A stretch of 51,850 nucleotides of DNA from an uncultured Prevotella sp. Lineage in GTDB: Bacteria > Bacteroidota > Bacteroidia > Bacteroidales > Bacteroidaceae. The translations under genes and the position numbers were made by a program. The notes under the pieces are model-generated. The model had not been told where the DNA came from, did not search any database, and was given only the letters and a program-made list of their open reading frames with translations. Shown one piece after another: positions 19,421 to 26,921 of this stretch. The stretch lies in the NCBI GenBank assembly GCA_905236455.1, contig CAJOPT010000089.1, positions 1 to 51,850 of the forward strand, read 5' to 3'. The number at the start of each line of letters is the position of its first letter. The stretch's first letter is position 1.

Positions 19421-22000
19421 TTAATCATTGATAGGCAGACCTTGCTGTTCCATCTCTAAGGAAGCCCAGATGAACGGACCAACACCCTTACCGTCGTTGT
19501 CACGGATAGGCTCGCTCATGTAGTACTCGAAAGAACCGTCACGGCGTGTGTTCTCCTTTACGTTTGGTGCAGCCTTCAGCACTTTCGGGGTGACACCCGG
19601 ACCGAGTCCGCTGACCTCACAGCACTTCGTAAGTGAGATGGTCTTGTCGGCGTTTACCTTGATAAACTCCTTGATGATGCCGTTATATGCCTTCACACCT
19701 GCGTCACGGAAGCTCTCATCAAGATAACCTTTGCGGTAGCCTTTCAACAGGCAATATGCAAACATTGAAGAGGCGGTAGCCTCCAAGTAATTTTTCGGAT
19801 CTTTTACGTCAAGCACGTCATACCATACACCAGTCGTCTGGTCTTGGCATTTCACGAGAGCGGTCATCGCTTTCTTGAATACGTTTATGACTTCCTGTCG
19901 GCGAGCATAGTTTTCAGGCAGTGCATCCAGCACCTCTACCATTGCCATTGTGTACCATCCCATGGCGCGAGCCCAGGAATGTTGTGACAGTCCAGTCTCT
20001 TTGTTTGCCCAGAATTGTGTGTGGGTCTCGTCCCATGCGTGCTTCCATAAGCCAGTTTCCTCATCGTAGGTACGCTTGTCGGTCTTTAATATCTGGTCTA
20101 CTGCGTCGTCATAGTATTTCTTGGCTTTTTTCTCCCCCTTGATAACAGGTGCGGCCTGAGTATAGAACGGTAGTCCCATGAAGATACCGTCGAGCCAAAC
20201 CTGATATGCGTAGATAGCCTTGTGCCAGAATACTCCTTCCTTGGTCCGAGGTTGCTTCTCCAATTGCTTGAAGAGGGTCTTCAGTGCTGTGAGTACATTC
20301 TCTTGTTTGTCCTGCAGATACATGTTCAACAGGAATTTCCCTGGTCGCACATTGTCAAGGTTGAACTCGTCATAGTTATATCCTGTGGCTTTTCCCTTCT
20401 CATCAATCATTTTGTCAGGGAACTGTTTCAGATACTCGTATATGCTTTGGTCTTGATAACGTAGATAAGTGTCAAGCATGGCACCCATCTCAGTACCGCT
20501 TGTATAGCTCCAGCGTGGCTTCTTGGCGAAGTCAAGCATATATGCTTCCGGTACACGCTGCATCTCAGAGTGTGTCATCCACTCAGAATAGTTCTTGTAA
20601 GGCTTCTCTGCAAGAATAAGGTTGCCGTTGACAAAGAGATTGTCAAAATGAATGTCGTGGCTCTTGCCGGTACGTTCCACAGGCATCTTTGTCACTCCGT
20701 TGAACTGACAGTTCTCAACGTTGATGTTATAGATGTTGTTAGCGTCCTCAAGACCATTAAGCTTGATTCCGAACTGGCTCTTCTGACAAGTGACATTAGT
20801 CATGTAGACATTACGTACGGTAGGAATGAAACCACGCTTCGCCGGCTCGTTAGGCTCATAGCCAAGGTTGATGCGCATGACGCTCTCCTTACATTGTCCT
20901 ACCGTGACATCACGCATGTATATGTTCTCAATAATACCGCCACGGCAAGTGTTTGTCTTGATGCGTAGTACGCGGTCGAGATTCGGGGAGTCCATACGGC
21001 AGTTCTCAACGAACACGTTCTGGCAACCGCCGGTTATCTCTGAACCTACTACAACGCCACCGTGACCGTCCTCCATGGTACAGCCGCGCACGATGATATT
21101 CTTTGATGGTATGTTCCATATACGCCCGTCAGCGTTTCGTCCACTCTTGATGGCTATACAGTCGTCACCGGTGTGGAACTCGCAGTCTTCAATGAGGACG
21201 TTCTCACATGACTCTGGGTCGCAGCCGTCACCGTTTGGTCCCTCATTCCATATCTTTACTCCTTTTACCGTAAGGTTCTTACAGAGCAATGGATGGATTA
21301 CCCAGAAAGGCGAGCGCAACAATGTCACATCCTTTATGGCTACATTCTCACATTTGTAAATGTTGATAAGCTGTGGGCGCAGACCGGTGTCTTTCATGTT
21401 ACGCTCCTCAAAAGGTTTTCCTGCCTCACTGTATTCAAATAACAGAGGCCTACCAATTTTCTGGCTCTCCTTCAGCTCTGGAGTCCATCCGAAGCGGTCT
21501 TTACCACACATCTTCCACCATGTCTCGCTTGAGCCGTTGCCGTCAATGGTGCCCTCACCTGTTATAGCAACGTTATTCTCACCATACGCATATATACATG
21601 GCTGATAGTTCATACAGTCCATGCCTTCCCAGCGTGTCAGTACGATAGGGAACAGGCTCTGGTCAAATGCGAACAAGAGTTTGGCATCTTTCTGTATCTC
21701 TAAGTTAACATTACTTTTCAAAGTTATAGGGCCGGTATTGAAGACACCAGCAGGTACGATAACCTTTCCGCCACCTTTCTTTGAGCACTCGGCGATAGCC
21801 TTGTTGATTGCTTTCTGGTTCTTTGCAGGCGTGGCCTTTGTCGATGCACCATACTTCGTTATGTTGAAGGTGCGATTAGGGAATGTCGGTTCTTGTACAC
21901 TTTTCTCGATCTGTTTGTAGAGTTCGTCGTTCCAGTTGTCTGCCGATGCGCAGAGAGGGAGCAATAACCCCAATAACAATAGGTTTAAATACCGCATCAT
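19421..22000 (-). CDS. GH28 polygalacturonase fused to GH105 unsaturated galacturonyl/rhamnogalacturonyl hydrolase
   Basis: 859 residues, signal peptide ending CASA. Residues ~45-465 are a GH28 beta-helix with all signature residues: NGDGCDPES (D258, D261), GDDCIAIKSG (D279, D280), DGHGGVVVGSE (H313) and RIKT (R346, K348). Residues ~480-855 are a GH105 (YteR-like) alpha/alpha barrel: AIYAYQVWLDGIFMG, HAWDE (D657, likely catalytic) and SQHSWARAMGWYTM. One chain would thus hydrolyse galacturonan and then remove the unsaturated uronate left by the lyase. Cleavable signal with no lipobox Cys and no T9SS-like tail suggests the periplasm, unlike the other pectinases here. First gene of a two-gene unit with the lyase; a TACCTTTG -7 box sits at 22054-22061 (minus). 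Confidence 0.93.
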   Translation of the reverse strand: MMRYLNLLLLGLLLPLCASADNWNDELYKQIEKSVQEPTFPNRTFNITKYGASTKATPAKNQKAINKAIAECSKKGGGKVIVPAGVFNTGPITLKSNVNLEIQKDAKLLFAFDQSLFPIVLTRWEGMDCMNYQPCIYAYGENNVAITGEGTIDGNGSSETWWKMCGKDRFGWTPELKESQKIGRPLLFEYSEAGKPFEERNMKDTGLRPQLINIYKCENVAIKDVTLLRSPFWVIHPLLCKNLTVKGVKIWNEGPNGDGCDPESCENVLIEDCEFHTGDDCIAIKSGRNADGRIWNIPSKNIIVRGCTMEDGHGGVVVGSEITGGCQNVFVENCRMDSPNLDRVLRIKTNTCRGGIIENIYMRDVTVGQCKESVMRINLGYEPNEPAKRGFIPTVRNVYMTNVTCQKSQFGIKLNGLEDANNIYNINVENCQFNGVTKMPVERTGKSHDIHFDNLFVNGNLILAEKPYKNYSEWMTHSEMQRVPEAYMLDFAKKPRWSYTSGTEMGAMLDTYLRYQDQSIYEYLKQFPDKMIDEKGKATGYNYDEFNLDNVRPGKFLLNMYLQDKQENVLTALKTLFKQLEKQPRTKEGVFWHKAIYAYQVWLDGIFMGLPFYTQAAPVIKGEKKAKKYYDDAVDQILKTDKRTYDEETGLWKHAWDETHTQFWANKETGLSQHSWARAMGWYTMAMVEVLDALPENYARRQEVINVFKKAMTALVKCQDQTTGVWYDVLDVKDPKNYLEATASSMFAYCLLKGYRKGYLDESFRDAGVKAYNGIIKEFIKVNADKTISLTKCCEVSGLGPGVTPKVLKAAPNVKENTRRDGSFEYYMSEPIRDNDGKGVGPFIWASLEMEQQGLPIND

Positions 22001-22053
22001 AGTTTTTGATTGTTTGTTGTTTGATTAATTATTTTTATTTCCATTTTATGCTA

Positions 22054-22061
22054 CAAAGGTA
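22054..22061 (-). promoter_or_regulatory. Probable -7 box for the GH28-GH105/pectate lyase unit
   Basis: TACCTTTG on the minus strand, 54 nt before the ATG at 22000. No clear -33 TTTG at the usual spacing. Confidence 0.45.
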
Positions 22062-22121
22062 GAAAAAAAATGCCGATTATAGGACTTAATATATAAAAAA
22101 TGTGTTTTTTCTAATAAAAAA

Positions 22122-22153
22122 TTTGTTTTTTTAAAACATATAATATATATTTG
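22122..22153 (+). promoter_or_regulatory. Promoter of the candidate small RNA
   Basis: TTTG (22122-22125), 20 bp, TATATTTG (22146-22153): a full Bacteroidetes promoter match pointing right. Predicted transcript start ~22160. Confidence 0.65.
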
Positions 22154-22159
22154 TGGCAT

Positions 22160-22233
22160 CTTTTTTCGATTTCGTTCTTGCGAAATCAATATTGATGGAG
22201 GTTGGCAGCATCCTGCGCCAACCTCTTTTTTTT
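22160..22233 (+). ncRNA. Candidate ~74-nt intergenic small RNA
   Basis: Between the pectin locus and the divergent sigma gene there is a self-contained unit: a consensus promoter, then a hairpin of 7 bp (22168-22174 with 22181-22187), then a 9-bp hairpin GAGGTTGGC/GCCAACCTC (22198-22206 with 22217-22225) followed by eight T. There is no ORF in it worth noting. This is the layout of a stand-alone sRNA ended by an intrinsic terminator. It could act on nearby pectin genes or on the sigma gene, but that is only inferred from position. I recognise no known RNA family. Confidence 0.6.
22198..22233 (+). terminator. Intrinsic terminator of the candidate small RNA
   Basis: Perfect 9-bp stem with a 10-nt loop, followed directly by TTTTTTTT (22226-22233). 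It isolates the upstream transcript from the sigma-factor promoter that starts 10 nt later. Confidence 0.85.
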
Positions 22234-22242
22234 GTGGAAAAA

Positions 22243-22274
22243 TTTGCAGGAATCGACAAAACTCCTTATATTTG
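22243..22274 (+). promoter_or_regulatory. Promoter of the ECF sigma factor gene
   Basis: TTTG (22243-22246), 20 bp, TATATTTG (22267-22274). Predicted start ~22281, which leaves a ~77-nt leader before the ATG at 22358. The box matches the housekeeping consensus, so the gene is not obviously self-activated. Confidence 0.75.
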
Positions 22275-22357
22275 CAGCCGAAAACTAACAAATTAATTTA
22301 TTCTTAACATTAAAAGCCTATCGAAACAGCATTACTTAGATTAAAATAATTTAGGGA

Positions 22358-22954
22358 ATGAAAGATTTGAATGAGATGACCGACGAAGCGTTGGCCATGT
22401 CGTATGTAAATGGAAACAACAGGGCTTTTGATGTGTTGCTCTCACGTACACAATCGAAACTGTTCTCGTATATCCTTTTCGTGGTGAGAGACCATGACAA
22501 GGCTGACGATATATTCCAAGAGACGTTTGTTAAGATTATCACGAAACTACATCAGGGGAAATATGTGCCAAGCGGTAAGTTCAGCGCATGGATGATGCGT
22601 ATTGCGCATAATGTCATCATGGACTGGTATCGCGAGCTTCGTATGGATAAGGTTGTCGAAGCCCCACAAGATAACGACCTGTCTAATATGGGTGGCAATG
22701 ATGTCCTTGATGGTAATATTGAGAACCAGTTTGTTAACGCCCAGGTGCTGGATGACGTCAGGAAGATGATGAACATGTTGCCACCGACGCAGCGTGAGGT
22801 GGTATTCATGCGTTTCTATCAGGAACTGTCTTTCAAGGAGATTGCCGAGACAACAGGCGTAAGCATCAATACCTCTTTGGGAAGAATGCGCTATGCTATA
22901 TTAAACCTCCGTCGTATGGCGAAGGAACACAATGTACATCTGCAACTGGCATAG
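22358..22954 (+). CDS. ECF-type RNA polymerase sigma factor
   Basis: 198 residues of the sigma-70/ECF family. Region 2 spans ~15-95 (AFDVLLSRTQSKLFSYI, DKADDIFQETFVKI for core binding, KFSAWMMRIAHNVIMDWYRE for -10 recognition). Region 4 spans ~130-190 (MLPPTQREVVFMRFYQELSFKEIAETTGVSINTSLGRMRYA, a helix-turn-helix in its second half). It lacks region 3, as expected for ECF factors. No anti-sigma gene follows: the next gene is convergent rpe. It is transcribed divergently from the pectin locus, across the candidate sRNA. Whether it controls that locus cannot be told from sequence. Confidence 0.93.
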   Translation: MKDLNEMTDEALAMSYVNGNNRAFDVLLSRTQSKLFSYILFVVRDHDKADDIFQETFVKIITKLHQGKYVPSGKFSAWMMRIAHNVIMDWYRELRMDKVVEAPQDNDLSNMGGNDVLDGNIENQFVNAQVLDDVRKMMNMLPPTQREVVFMRFYQELSFKEIAETTGVSINTSLGRMRYAILNLRRMAKEHNVHLQLA

Positions 22955-22990
22955 AAATCCTTTCTAAAAACAACACATATATGGCTACGT

Positions 22991-23009
22991 CCGGCGGTTT
23001 TGCCGCCGG
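22991..23009 (+). terminator. Hairpin between the sigma factor gene and rpe
   Basis: CCGGCGG (22991-22997) pairs with CCGCCGG (23003-23009) around TTTTG; an AT-rich tail (ATTATTTAT) follows on the plus strand. It lies between two convergent genes and touches the rpe stop codon. Only the plus side has a U-rich tail. Confidence 0.65.
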
Positions 23010-23010
23010 A

Positions 23011-23667
23011 TTATTTATCAAGGCTTTTCAACTCACGGATAGTTGCTAAAGGATCAGCAGACTTGAAAACATAGCTTCCGCTAACCAATACATTGACTCC
23101 AGCCTTGACTAAGCGTGGAGCTGTGTCTGCCTGTACACCACCGTCTACCTCAATAAGTGCATTGCTGCCGGTTCTCTCAATGAGCTCACGTAGCTGTGTC
23201 ACTTTCTCTATAGTGTGCTCAATGAACTGCTGTCCGCCGAATCCAGGGTTTACACTCATTATCAAGACCATGTCAATGTCACGGATAATGTCTTCGAGTA
23301 TCCATACTGGTGTTGACGGGTTTAGAGTCACACCGGCTTTCATTCCGGTAAGGTGAATCTCATGGATGGCACGGTGCAGATGTCGGCATGCCTCATAGTG
23401 TACGTTCATCATCATGGCACCGAGCTTGGCGGTCTGCTGGATGTATCTCTCTGGTTGCTCAATCATGAAATGTACGTCCAATGGCTTTTTGCAAACCTTT
23501 CCAACCGCTTCAAGTATGGGAAATCCAAATGATATGTTTGGAACGAAGATTCCATCCATGACATCCAAGTGCAACCAGTCGGCGTCACTGCGGTTAATCA
23601 TGTCTATCTCATGTCCTAAGTGCAGGAAGTCGGCGGCAAGCAACGATGGAGAAACAAGAGTTCGCAT
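23011..23667 (-). CDS. rpe: Ribulose-phosphate 3-epimerase
   Basis: 218 residues, the normal length for Rpe, a TIM barrel that interconverts ribulose 5-phosphate and xylulose 5-phosphate. Visible signatures: SPSLLAADF at the start, WLHLDVMDGIFVPN (H33, D35 metal/catalytic), DVHFMIEQPERY (H66), MSVNPGFGGQQFI phosphate loop, and IEVDGGV with the second catalytic Asp. Start at 23667 is 1 nt after the stop codon of a 41-codon ORF, so the two are co-transcribed and probably translationally coupled. Confidence 0.97.
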   Translation of the reverse strand: MRTLVSPSLLAADFLHLGHEIDMINRSDADWLHLDVMDGIFVPNISFGFPILEAVGKVCKKPLDVHFMIEQPERYIQQTAKLGAMMMNVHYEACRHLHRAIHEIHLTGMKAGVTLNPSTPVWILEDIIRDIDMVLIMSVNPGFGGQQFIEHTIEKVTQLRELIERTGSNALIEVDGGVQADTAPRLVKAGVNVLVSGSYVFKSADPLATIRELKSLDK

Positions 23668-23668
23668 A

Positions 23669-23794
23669 TCAGTTGAGGCAATAATTGTGGATTTTTCCGT
23701 TTAGCGTAAATGTCCGATAGGTGTATGCTATCTGGCGGATGATGTTTAACGTTTTCTCAGACGGATTCATTTCCTCGGATGTAAAATACTTCAT
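23669..23794 (-). CDS. Small 41-residue protein ahead of rpe
   Basis: A minus-strand ORF starts at 23794 (MKYFTSEEMNPSEKTLNIIR) and continues QIAYTYRTFTLNGKIHNYCLN to TGA at 23669-23671, one nt before the rpe ATG. The composition is protein-like, the joint with rpe is tight, and I recall similar 40-residue ORFs (F/Y-T-xEE-NPSxxTL-IIR-A-TYR pattern) in Prevotella and Bacteroides genomes. It has no signal peptide or membrane segment. Function unknown; too short for most gene finders. Confidence 0.6.
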   Translation of the reverse strand: MKYFTSEEMNPSEKTLNIIRQIAYTYRTFTLNGKIHNYCLN

Positions 23795-23909
23795 AGGCAA
23801 AGGGAATTAATGATTTGTTTATCTATTGTATTAACGAATGACTTTGTTGTTTATTATATCAAAATAGAAAATAATTTTATTCATGTTTTGCAATAAAACG
23901 GGTAAAAAA

Positions 23910-23940
23910 TTTGTGGAGTCAAATAAAACCTGTAAATTTG
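23910..23940 (+). promoter_or_regulatory. Promoter of trpF
   Basis: TTTG (23910-23913), 19 bp, TAAATTTG (23933-23940). Predicted start ~23947, only 20 nt before the ATG at 23967. This decides the start: the longer frame beginning at 23883 would put the promoter inside the gene. Confidence 0.7.
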
Positions 23941-23966
23941 TGGATTATCAAGGATATACAGAGTAT

Positions 23967-24650
23967 ATGATAGTAAAAGTATGCGGCATGCGCGATGCCC
24001 AAAATATTCGTGCGGTGGAGGAGTTAGGCATTGACTGGATGGGGTTTATCTTCTTTCCAGAGAGTCCGCGGTATGTTAGTCAGATACGTAGCCGCGCGGG
24101 TATTATTCCTGACTATTCCTCATTAGGTAAAGATGATGTGGAGGTCAGACAAAAGACAAAGCCCAAGAGAGTAGGGGTGTTTGTTGATGACATGCCTCAG
24201 AATATTGTGACACGTGTATATAATTATAAACTCGATATCATACAGTTACACGGCTCAGAGAGCGAGGTGATGATTGATAACCTTCGCAGGACACTTGACC
24301 CGGATATTCGTCCGGGAATAAAAATAATGAAAGCCATAAACATATATACCGCAGAGGATATACTGAGATATAAGCAATATAAAGGACATGTAGACTATCT
24401 CCTCTTCGACACGAAGACAAGGCTGGCTGGCGGTAGTGGCATTCAGTTTGATTGGAACTTGTTGAATGAGTATGATGGCGACATTCCTTTCCTGCTAAGT
24501 GGCGGTATAGGTCCAGATGACGCAGAGCGCATATCAGCATTCTCACATCCAATGCTTGCAGGCATAGACCTTAACTCCAGGTTTGAGACAGAACCTGGAA
24601 TCAAGGATGTCGAAGCGTTAAGAACGTTCTTGGAAAAGATAAGAAGCTAA
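23967..24650 (+). CDS. trpF: Phosphoribosylanthranilate isomerase
   Basis: About 227 residues from MIVKVCGMRDAQNI. TrpF is a TIM barrel that performs the Amadori rearrangement of N-(5-phosphoribosyl)anthranilate in tryptophan synthesis. Motifs: KVCGMRD (catalytic Cys), GFIFFPESPRYV, KRVGVFVDDMPQNI, IIQLHGSES, LLFDTK (catalytic Asp) and LLSGGIGPDDA with GIDLNSRFE phosphate binding. The frame is open for 28 codons upstream but the promoter position argues against using them. It stands alone, away from other trp genes in this window, and ends 6 nt from the convergent nitroreductase gene. Confidence 0.95.
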   Translation: MIVKVCGMRDAQNIRAVEELGIDWMGFIFFPESPRYVSQIRSRAGIIPDYSSLGKDDVEVRQKTKPKRVGVFVDDMPQNIVTRVYNYKLDIIQLHGSESEVMIDNLRRTLDPDIRPGIKIMKAINIYTAEDILRYKQYKGHVDYLLFDTKTRLAGGSGIQFDWNLLNEYDGDIPFLLSGGIGPDDAERISAFSHPMLAGIDLNSRFETEPGIKDVEALRTFLEKIRS

Positions 24651-24656
24651 TACAAT

Positions 24657-25184
24657 TTAAATAATTCTGTAATAGTTCTCCTTCCGAGGTCTTGCGGTAG
24701 GGTTGCTCCTGTCAGGATATCCAAGTGAGATGCTCCCGACTCCCATGACGTCATCGGGAAGACCAAATCGTTTTATCAGCTTTTTGCCTTCCTCCGTGTC
24801 AAACATCTCGCGCTCACGGTTGATCCAGCATGAGGCAAGACCAATGGAGTGGGCTGCCAGCATCATGTTTCCAAGCACAAGAGTACCGTCGCAGATGCCA
24901 TTTCGCCATTTCTCCGGGCGTGATGCGAATACAAGGACGATAGTGGGTGCATCATAGTATGGATTACTGTCGACACCCATAATCTCTGCGTTCATCCTGA
25001 CAAGCTGCGCAATGATGTCTGGATCTTGTACGGCGACAATCCAAGGGTCTTGGTAGTTCATTCCTGTGGGAGCGTATGTTCCTGCCTCAAGAACGGCTTT
25101 CAGCTCTTCTTCCGTAATCTGCTCCTTTTTATACCTGCGAATGCTTCTTCGCTCACGTAATGCTTTTAAAACTTCGTTGTCCAT
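24657..25184 (-). CDS. Nitroreductase family FMN oxidoreductase
   Basis: 175 residues. The N-terminus RRSIRRYKKEQITEEEL is the FMN-binding signature of the nitroreductase family; APTGMNYQDPWIVAV and LVLGNMMLAAHSIGLASCWI are further conserved segments, and GVGSISLGYP closes the fold. Such enzymes reduce nitro compounds, quinones or flavins with NAD(P)H; the physiological substrate cannot be named. Short members of this length are common in Bacteroidetes. A promoter (TATCTTTG at 25230-25237 with GTTG at 25258-25261, minus) lies 46 nt upstream. Confidence 0.93.
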   Translation of the reverse strand: MDNEVLKALRERRSIRRYKKEQITEEELKAVLEAGTYAPTGMNYQDPWIVAVQDPDIIAQLVRMNAEIMGVDSNPYYDAPTIVLVFASRPEKWRNGICDGTLVLGNMMLAAHSIGLASCWINREREMFDTEEGKKLIKRFGLPDDVMGVGSISLGYPDRSNPTARPRKENYYRII

Positions 25185-25229
25185 AAGGATATGTTTCTAA
25201 TAATTCATGTTGTATCTTTTTATCATATG

Positions 25230-25261
25230 CAAAGATATGCTTTTTCTCTTAACTCCCCAAC
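25230..25261 (-). promoter_or_regulatory. Promoter of the nitroreductase gene
   Basis: TATCTTTG (25230-25237) with GTTG (25258-25261) 20 bp upstream on the minus strand; TTG is the core of the -33 element. Confidence 0.6.
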
Positions 25262-25288
25262 TTTTCATTTATTTTTATTTGTTTTCGC

Positions 25289-25319
25289 TTTGCTAATGTA
25301 TAAAAAAACATTATCTTTG
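25289..25319 (+). promoter_or_regulatory. Promoter of the upxY-like gene and perhaps the tat cluster
   Basis: TTTG (25289-25292), 19 bp, TATCTTTG (25312-25319). Predicted start ~25326, 21 nt before the preferred ATG at 25347; the alternative ATG at 25332 would leave almost no leader. Confidence 0.7.
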
Positions 25320-25346
25320 CAAAAAAGATAAATGTGTCACGGTATT

Positions 25347-25895
25347 ATGATGCAGGAACACAATAGCGGTATTGATACTTGTCCTTGGTATGCTGTTCGC
25401 CTTTTCTCATTGAAACTGAAAGAGGTGGAGGCTTATTTCATGTCTAAGGGCATGGAGACGTTTGTTCCGCGGCAGTGGGTAGACTATGAGAAGAATGGCA
25501 GGGTCTTCCATGAGCTTCGTCCTGTGGTCCATAACCTGATATTTGTAAAAAAAACAAATACAGATCAGGAGATGACGAAGGTCATGATGGAGTCAAGCTT
25601 CAAGATGTCTGTCATCAAGAAGAATACTGCTGACAGAGCATATTACGAGATTCCTGCCCGGGAGATGCATGAGTTCAAGCTTATGTGTAATCCGGAGGTG
25701 GAGCTGCGACAATATCTCAGTGAACAGGAGGCGAGAATGAAGCCTGGTGCCGAAGTACTGGTTAAGTTTGGACCATTGAAAGGTCTTACGGGACGTCTGG
25801 TGCGTATAAGCAAGAAGTACTATCTCCTCAAGGAGGTGCCTGGTATGGGAGTGGCGTTAAAAGTGTCACGTTGGTGTTGTGTATCCAAGAAATAG
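25347..25895 (+). CDS. UpxY-type NusG-like transcription antiterminator
   Basis: ~182 residues (from MMQEHNSG). Residues ~10-110 form a NusG N-terminal domain with CPWYAVRLFSLKLKEVEAYF and FVPRQWVDYEKNGR...HELRPVVHNLIFVKK; the C-terminal KOW-like part has LVKFGPLKGLTGRLVRI. This is the UpxY subgroup, which in Bacteroides species usually opens capsule or exopolysaccharide operons and lets polymerase read through early stops. Here the next gene is tatA, 47 nt away, with no glycan-synthesis genes nearby, so its target is unclear. The start at 25347 was preferred because of the promoter position. Confidence 0.85.
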   Translation: MMQEHNSGIDTCPWYAVRLFSLKLKEVEAYFMSKGMETFVPRQWVDYEKNGRVFHELRPVVHNLIFVKKTNTDQEMTKVMMESSFKMSVIKKNTADRAYYEIPAREMHEFKLMCNPEVELRQYLSEQEARMKPGAEVLVKFGPLKGLTGRLVRISKKYYLLKEVPGMGVALKVSRWCCVSKK

Positions 25896-25942
25896 AGTGT
25901 AAAATGCGTCGGAACTAACAATAAACAACTAAATACAGAAAT

Positions 25943-26158
25943 ATGTTTGGATTAGGATTTCAAGAGGTGTTAGTCATAGCCCTTATCATCCTGCTGCTTT
26001 TCGGAGGCAAGAAGATTCCGGAGCTGATGCATGGTCTGGGAAAGGGCGTGAAGAGTTTTAAGGACGGAATGAAAGATGTGGAGAACGTAGCATCTGATGA
26101 TAGCCCGAAAGTTAGCGAAACCTCATCCCTGAACAAGGACGATGCGAGTGGGCAGTGA
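25943..26158 (+). CDS. tatA: Twin-arginine translocase subunit TatA
   Basis: 71 residues: one membrane helix ([22 protein letters not shown], with the conserved FG hinge), then the amphipathic helix ([17 protein letters not shown]) and an acidic tail. TatA forms the pore for export of folded proteins. It overlaps tatC by 17 nt. A single TatA/E-like protein plus TatC is the usual minimal set in Bacteroidetes; no separate TatB is present. Confidence 0.97.
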   Translation: MFGLGFQEVLVIALIILLLFGGKKIPELMHGLGKGVKSFKDGMKDVENVASDDSPKVSETSSLNKDDASGQ

Positions 26159-26921
26159 TGCTGAAATGACATTCTGGGAGCATCTCGACGAGCTGCGCAG
26201 TATGTTGATACGTGCCATTGTCGTGGTGGCGGTATTTGCAATTGCCGCGTTTTGTCTGAAAGATATACTTTTCGGTATTGTGTTAGCTCCCCGTTCCTCC
26301 GGTTTCGTAACTTACAGGTTGTTGGGAGTGGAGCCTTTCGAGGTCCAGCTGATGAATATTGGTTTGACAGAGCAGTTCATGACGCATGTGAAAGTATCTG
26401 CGTACAGTGGGTTACTGCTGGCATCGCCATACGTGCTTTATCTGCTTTTCCGGTTTGTCTCTCCAGGACTGTATAACAGCGAGCGGCACATTGCCATGAC
26501 AGTTGTTGGAGCCGGTTACCTTATGTTTGTCATGGGAACGTTGCTGAACTATTTCCTGGTCTTTCCGCTGACAGTCCGCTTTCTGGGAACCTATCAGGTG
26601 AGTGATGATGTGGCAAACATGCTTACGCTGCATTCGTATATTGACACTTTTATGATGATGGGTCTTATGATGGGTGTGATGGCTGAGTTGCCTGTTGTCT
26701 GTGGACTTATGGCTCGGATGGGATTGCTCTCTGTGGGAATGATGAAAGCCTATCGGCGGCATGCGGTGGTGGTGATACTCATTGTGGCGGCAGTGATTAC
26801 ACCAACTGCGGATGCCTTTACGTTGTTTGTTGTGGCATTGCCCATATGGATGCTGTATGAAATTAGTATTTTTGTTTGCAAGATAGTACAAAAACAATAT
26901 GATAGTGTTAAAGAGAATTAG
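26142..26921 (+). CDS. tatC: Twin-arginine translocase subunit TatC
   Basis: 259 residues with six membrane helices. The N-terminal [17 protein letters not shown] is the signature that binds the twin-arginine signal (conserved Glu), followed by [20 protein letters not shown] and the later [20 protein letters not shown], with [10 protein letters not shown] near the end. TatC recognises Tat substrates and recruits TatA. It overlaps tatA at its start and the next gene by 23 nt at its end, so the iron-sulfur gene is translated from the same message. Confidence 0.97.
   Translation: MRVGSDAEMTFWEHLDELRSMLIRAIVVVAVFAIAAFCLKDILFGIVLAPRSSGFVTYRLLGVEPFEVQLMNIGLTEQFMTHVKVSAYSGLLLASPYVLYLLFRFVSPGLYNSERHIAMTVVGAGYLMFVMGTLLNYFLVFPLTVRFLGTYQVSDDVANMLTLHSYIDTFMMMGLMMGVMAELPVVCGLMARMGLLSVGMMKAYRRHAVVVILIVAAVITPTADAFTLFVVALPIWMLYEISIFVCKIVQKQYDSVKEN

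Noticed and set aside
22001..22357. An 81-codon minus-strand frame in the sigma-pectin gap (22046-22291)
   Set aside because: It overlaps the sRNA unit and both promoters, is full of Lys/Phe low-complexity sequence and has no family resemblance.
23883..23966. N-terminal extension of TrpF
   Set aside because: The promoter's -33 and -7 boxes lie inside this stretch and no family sequence is found there.
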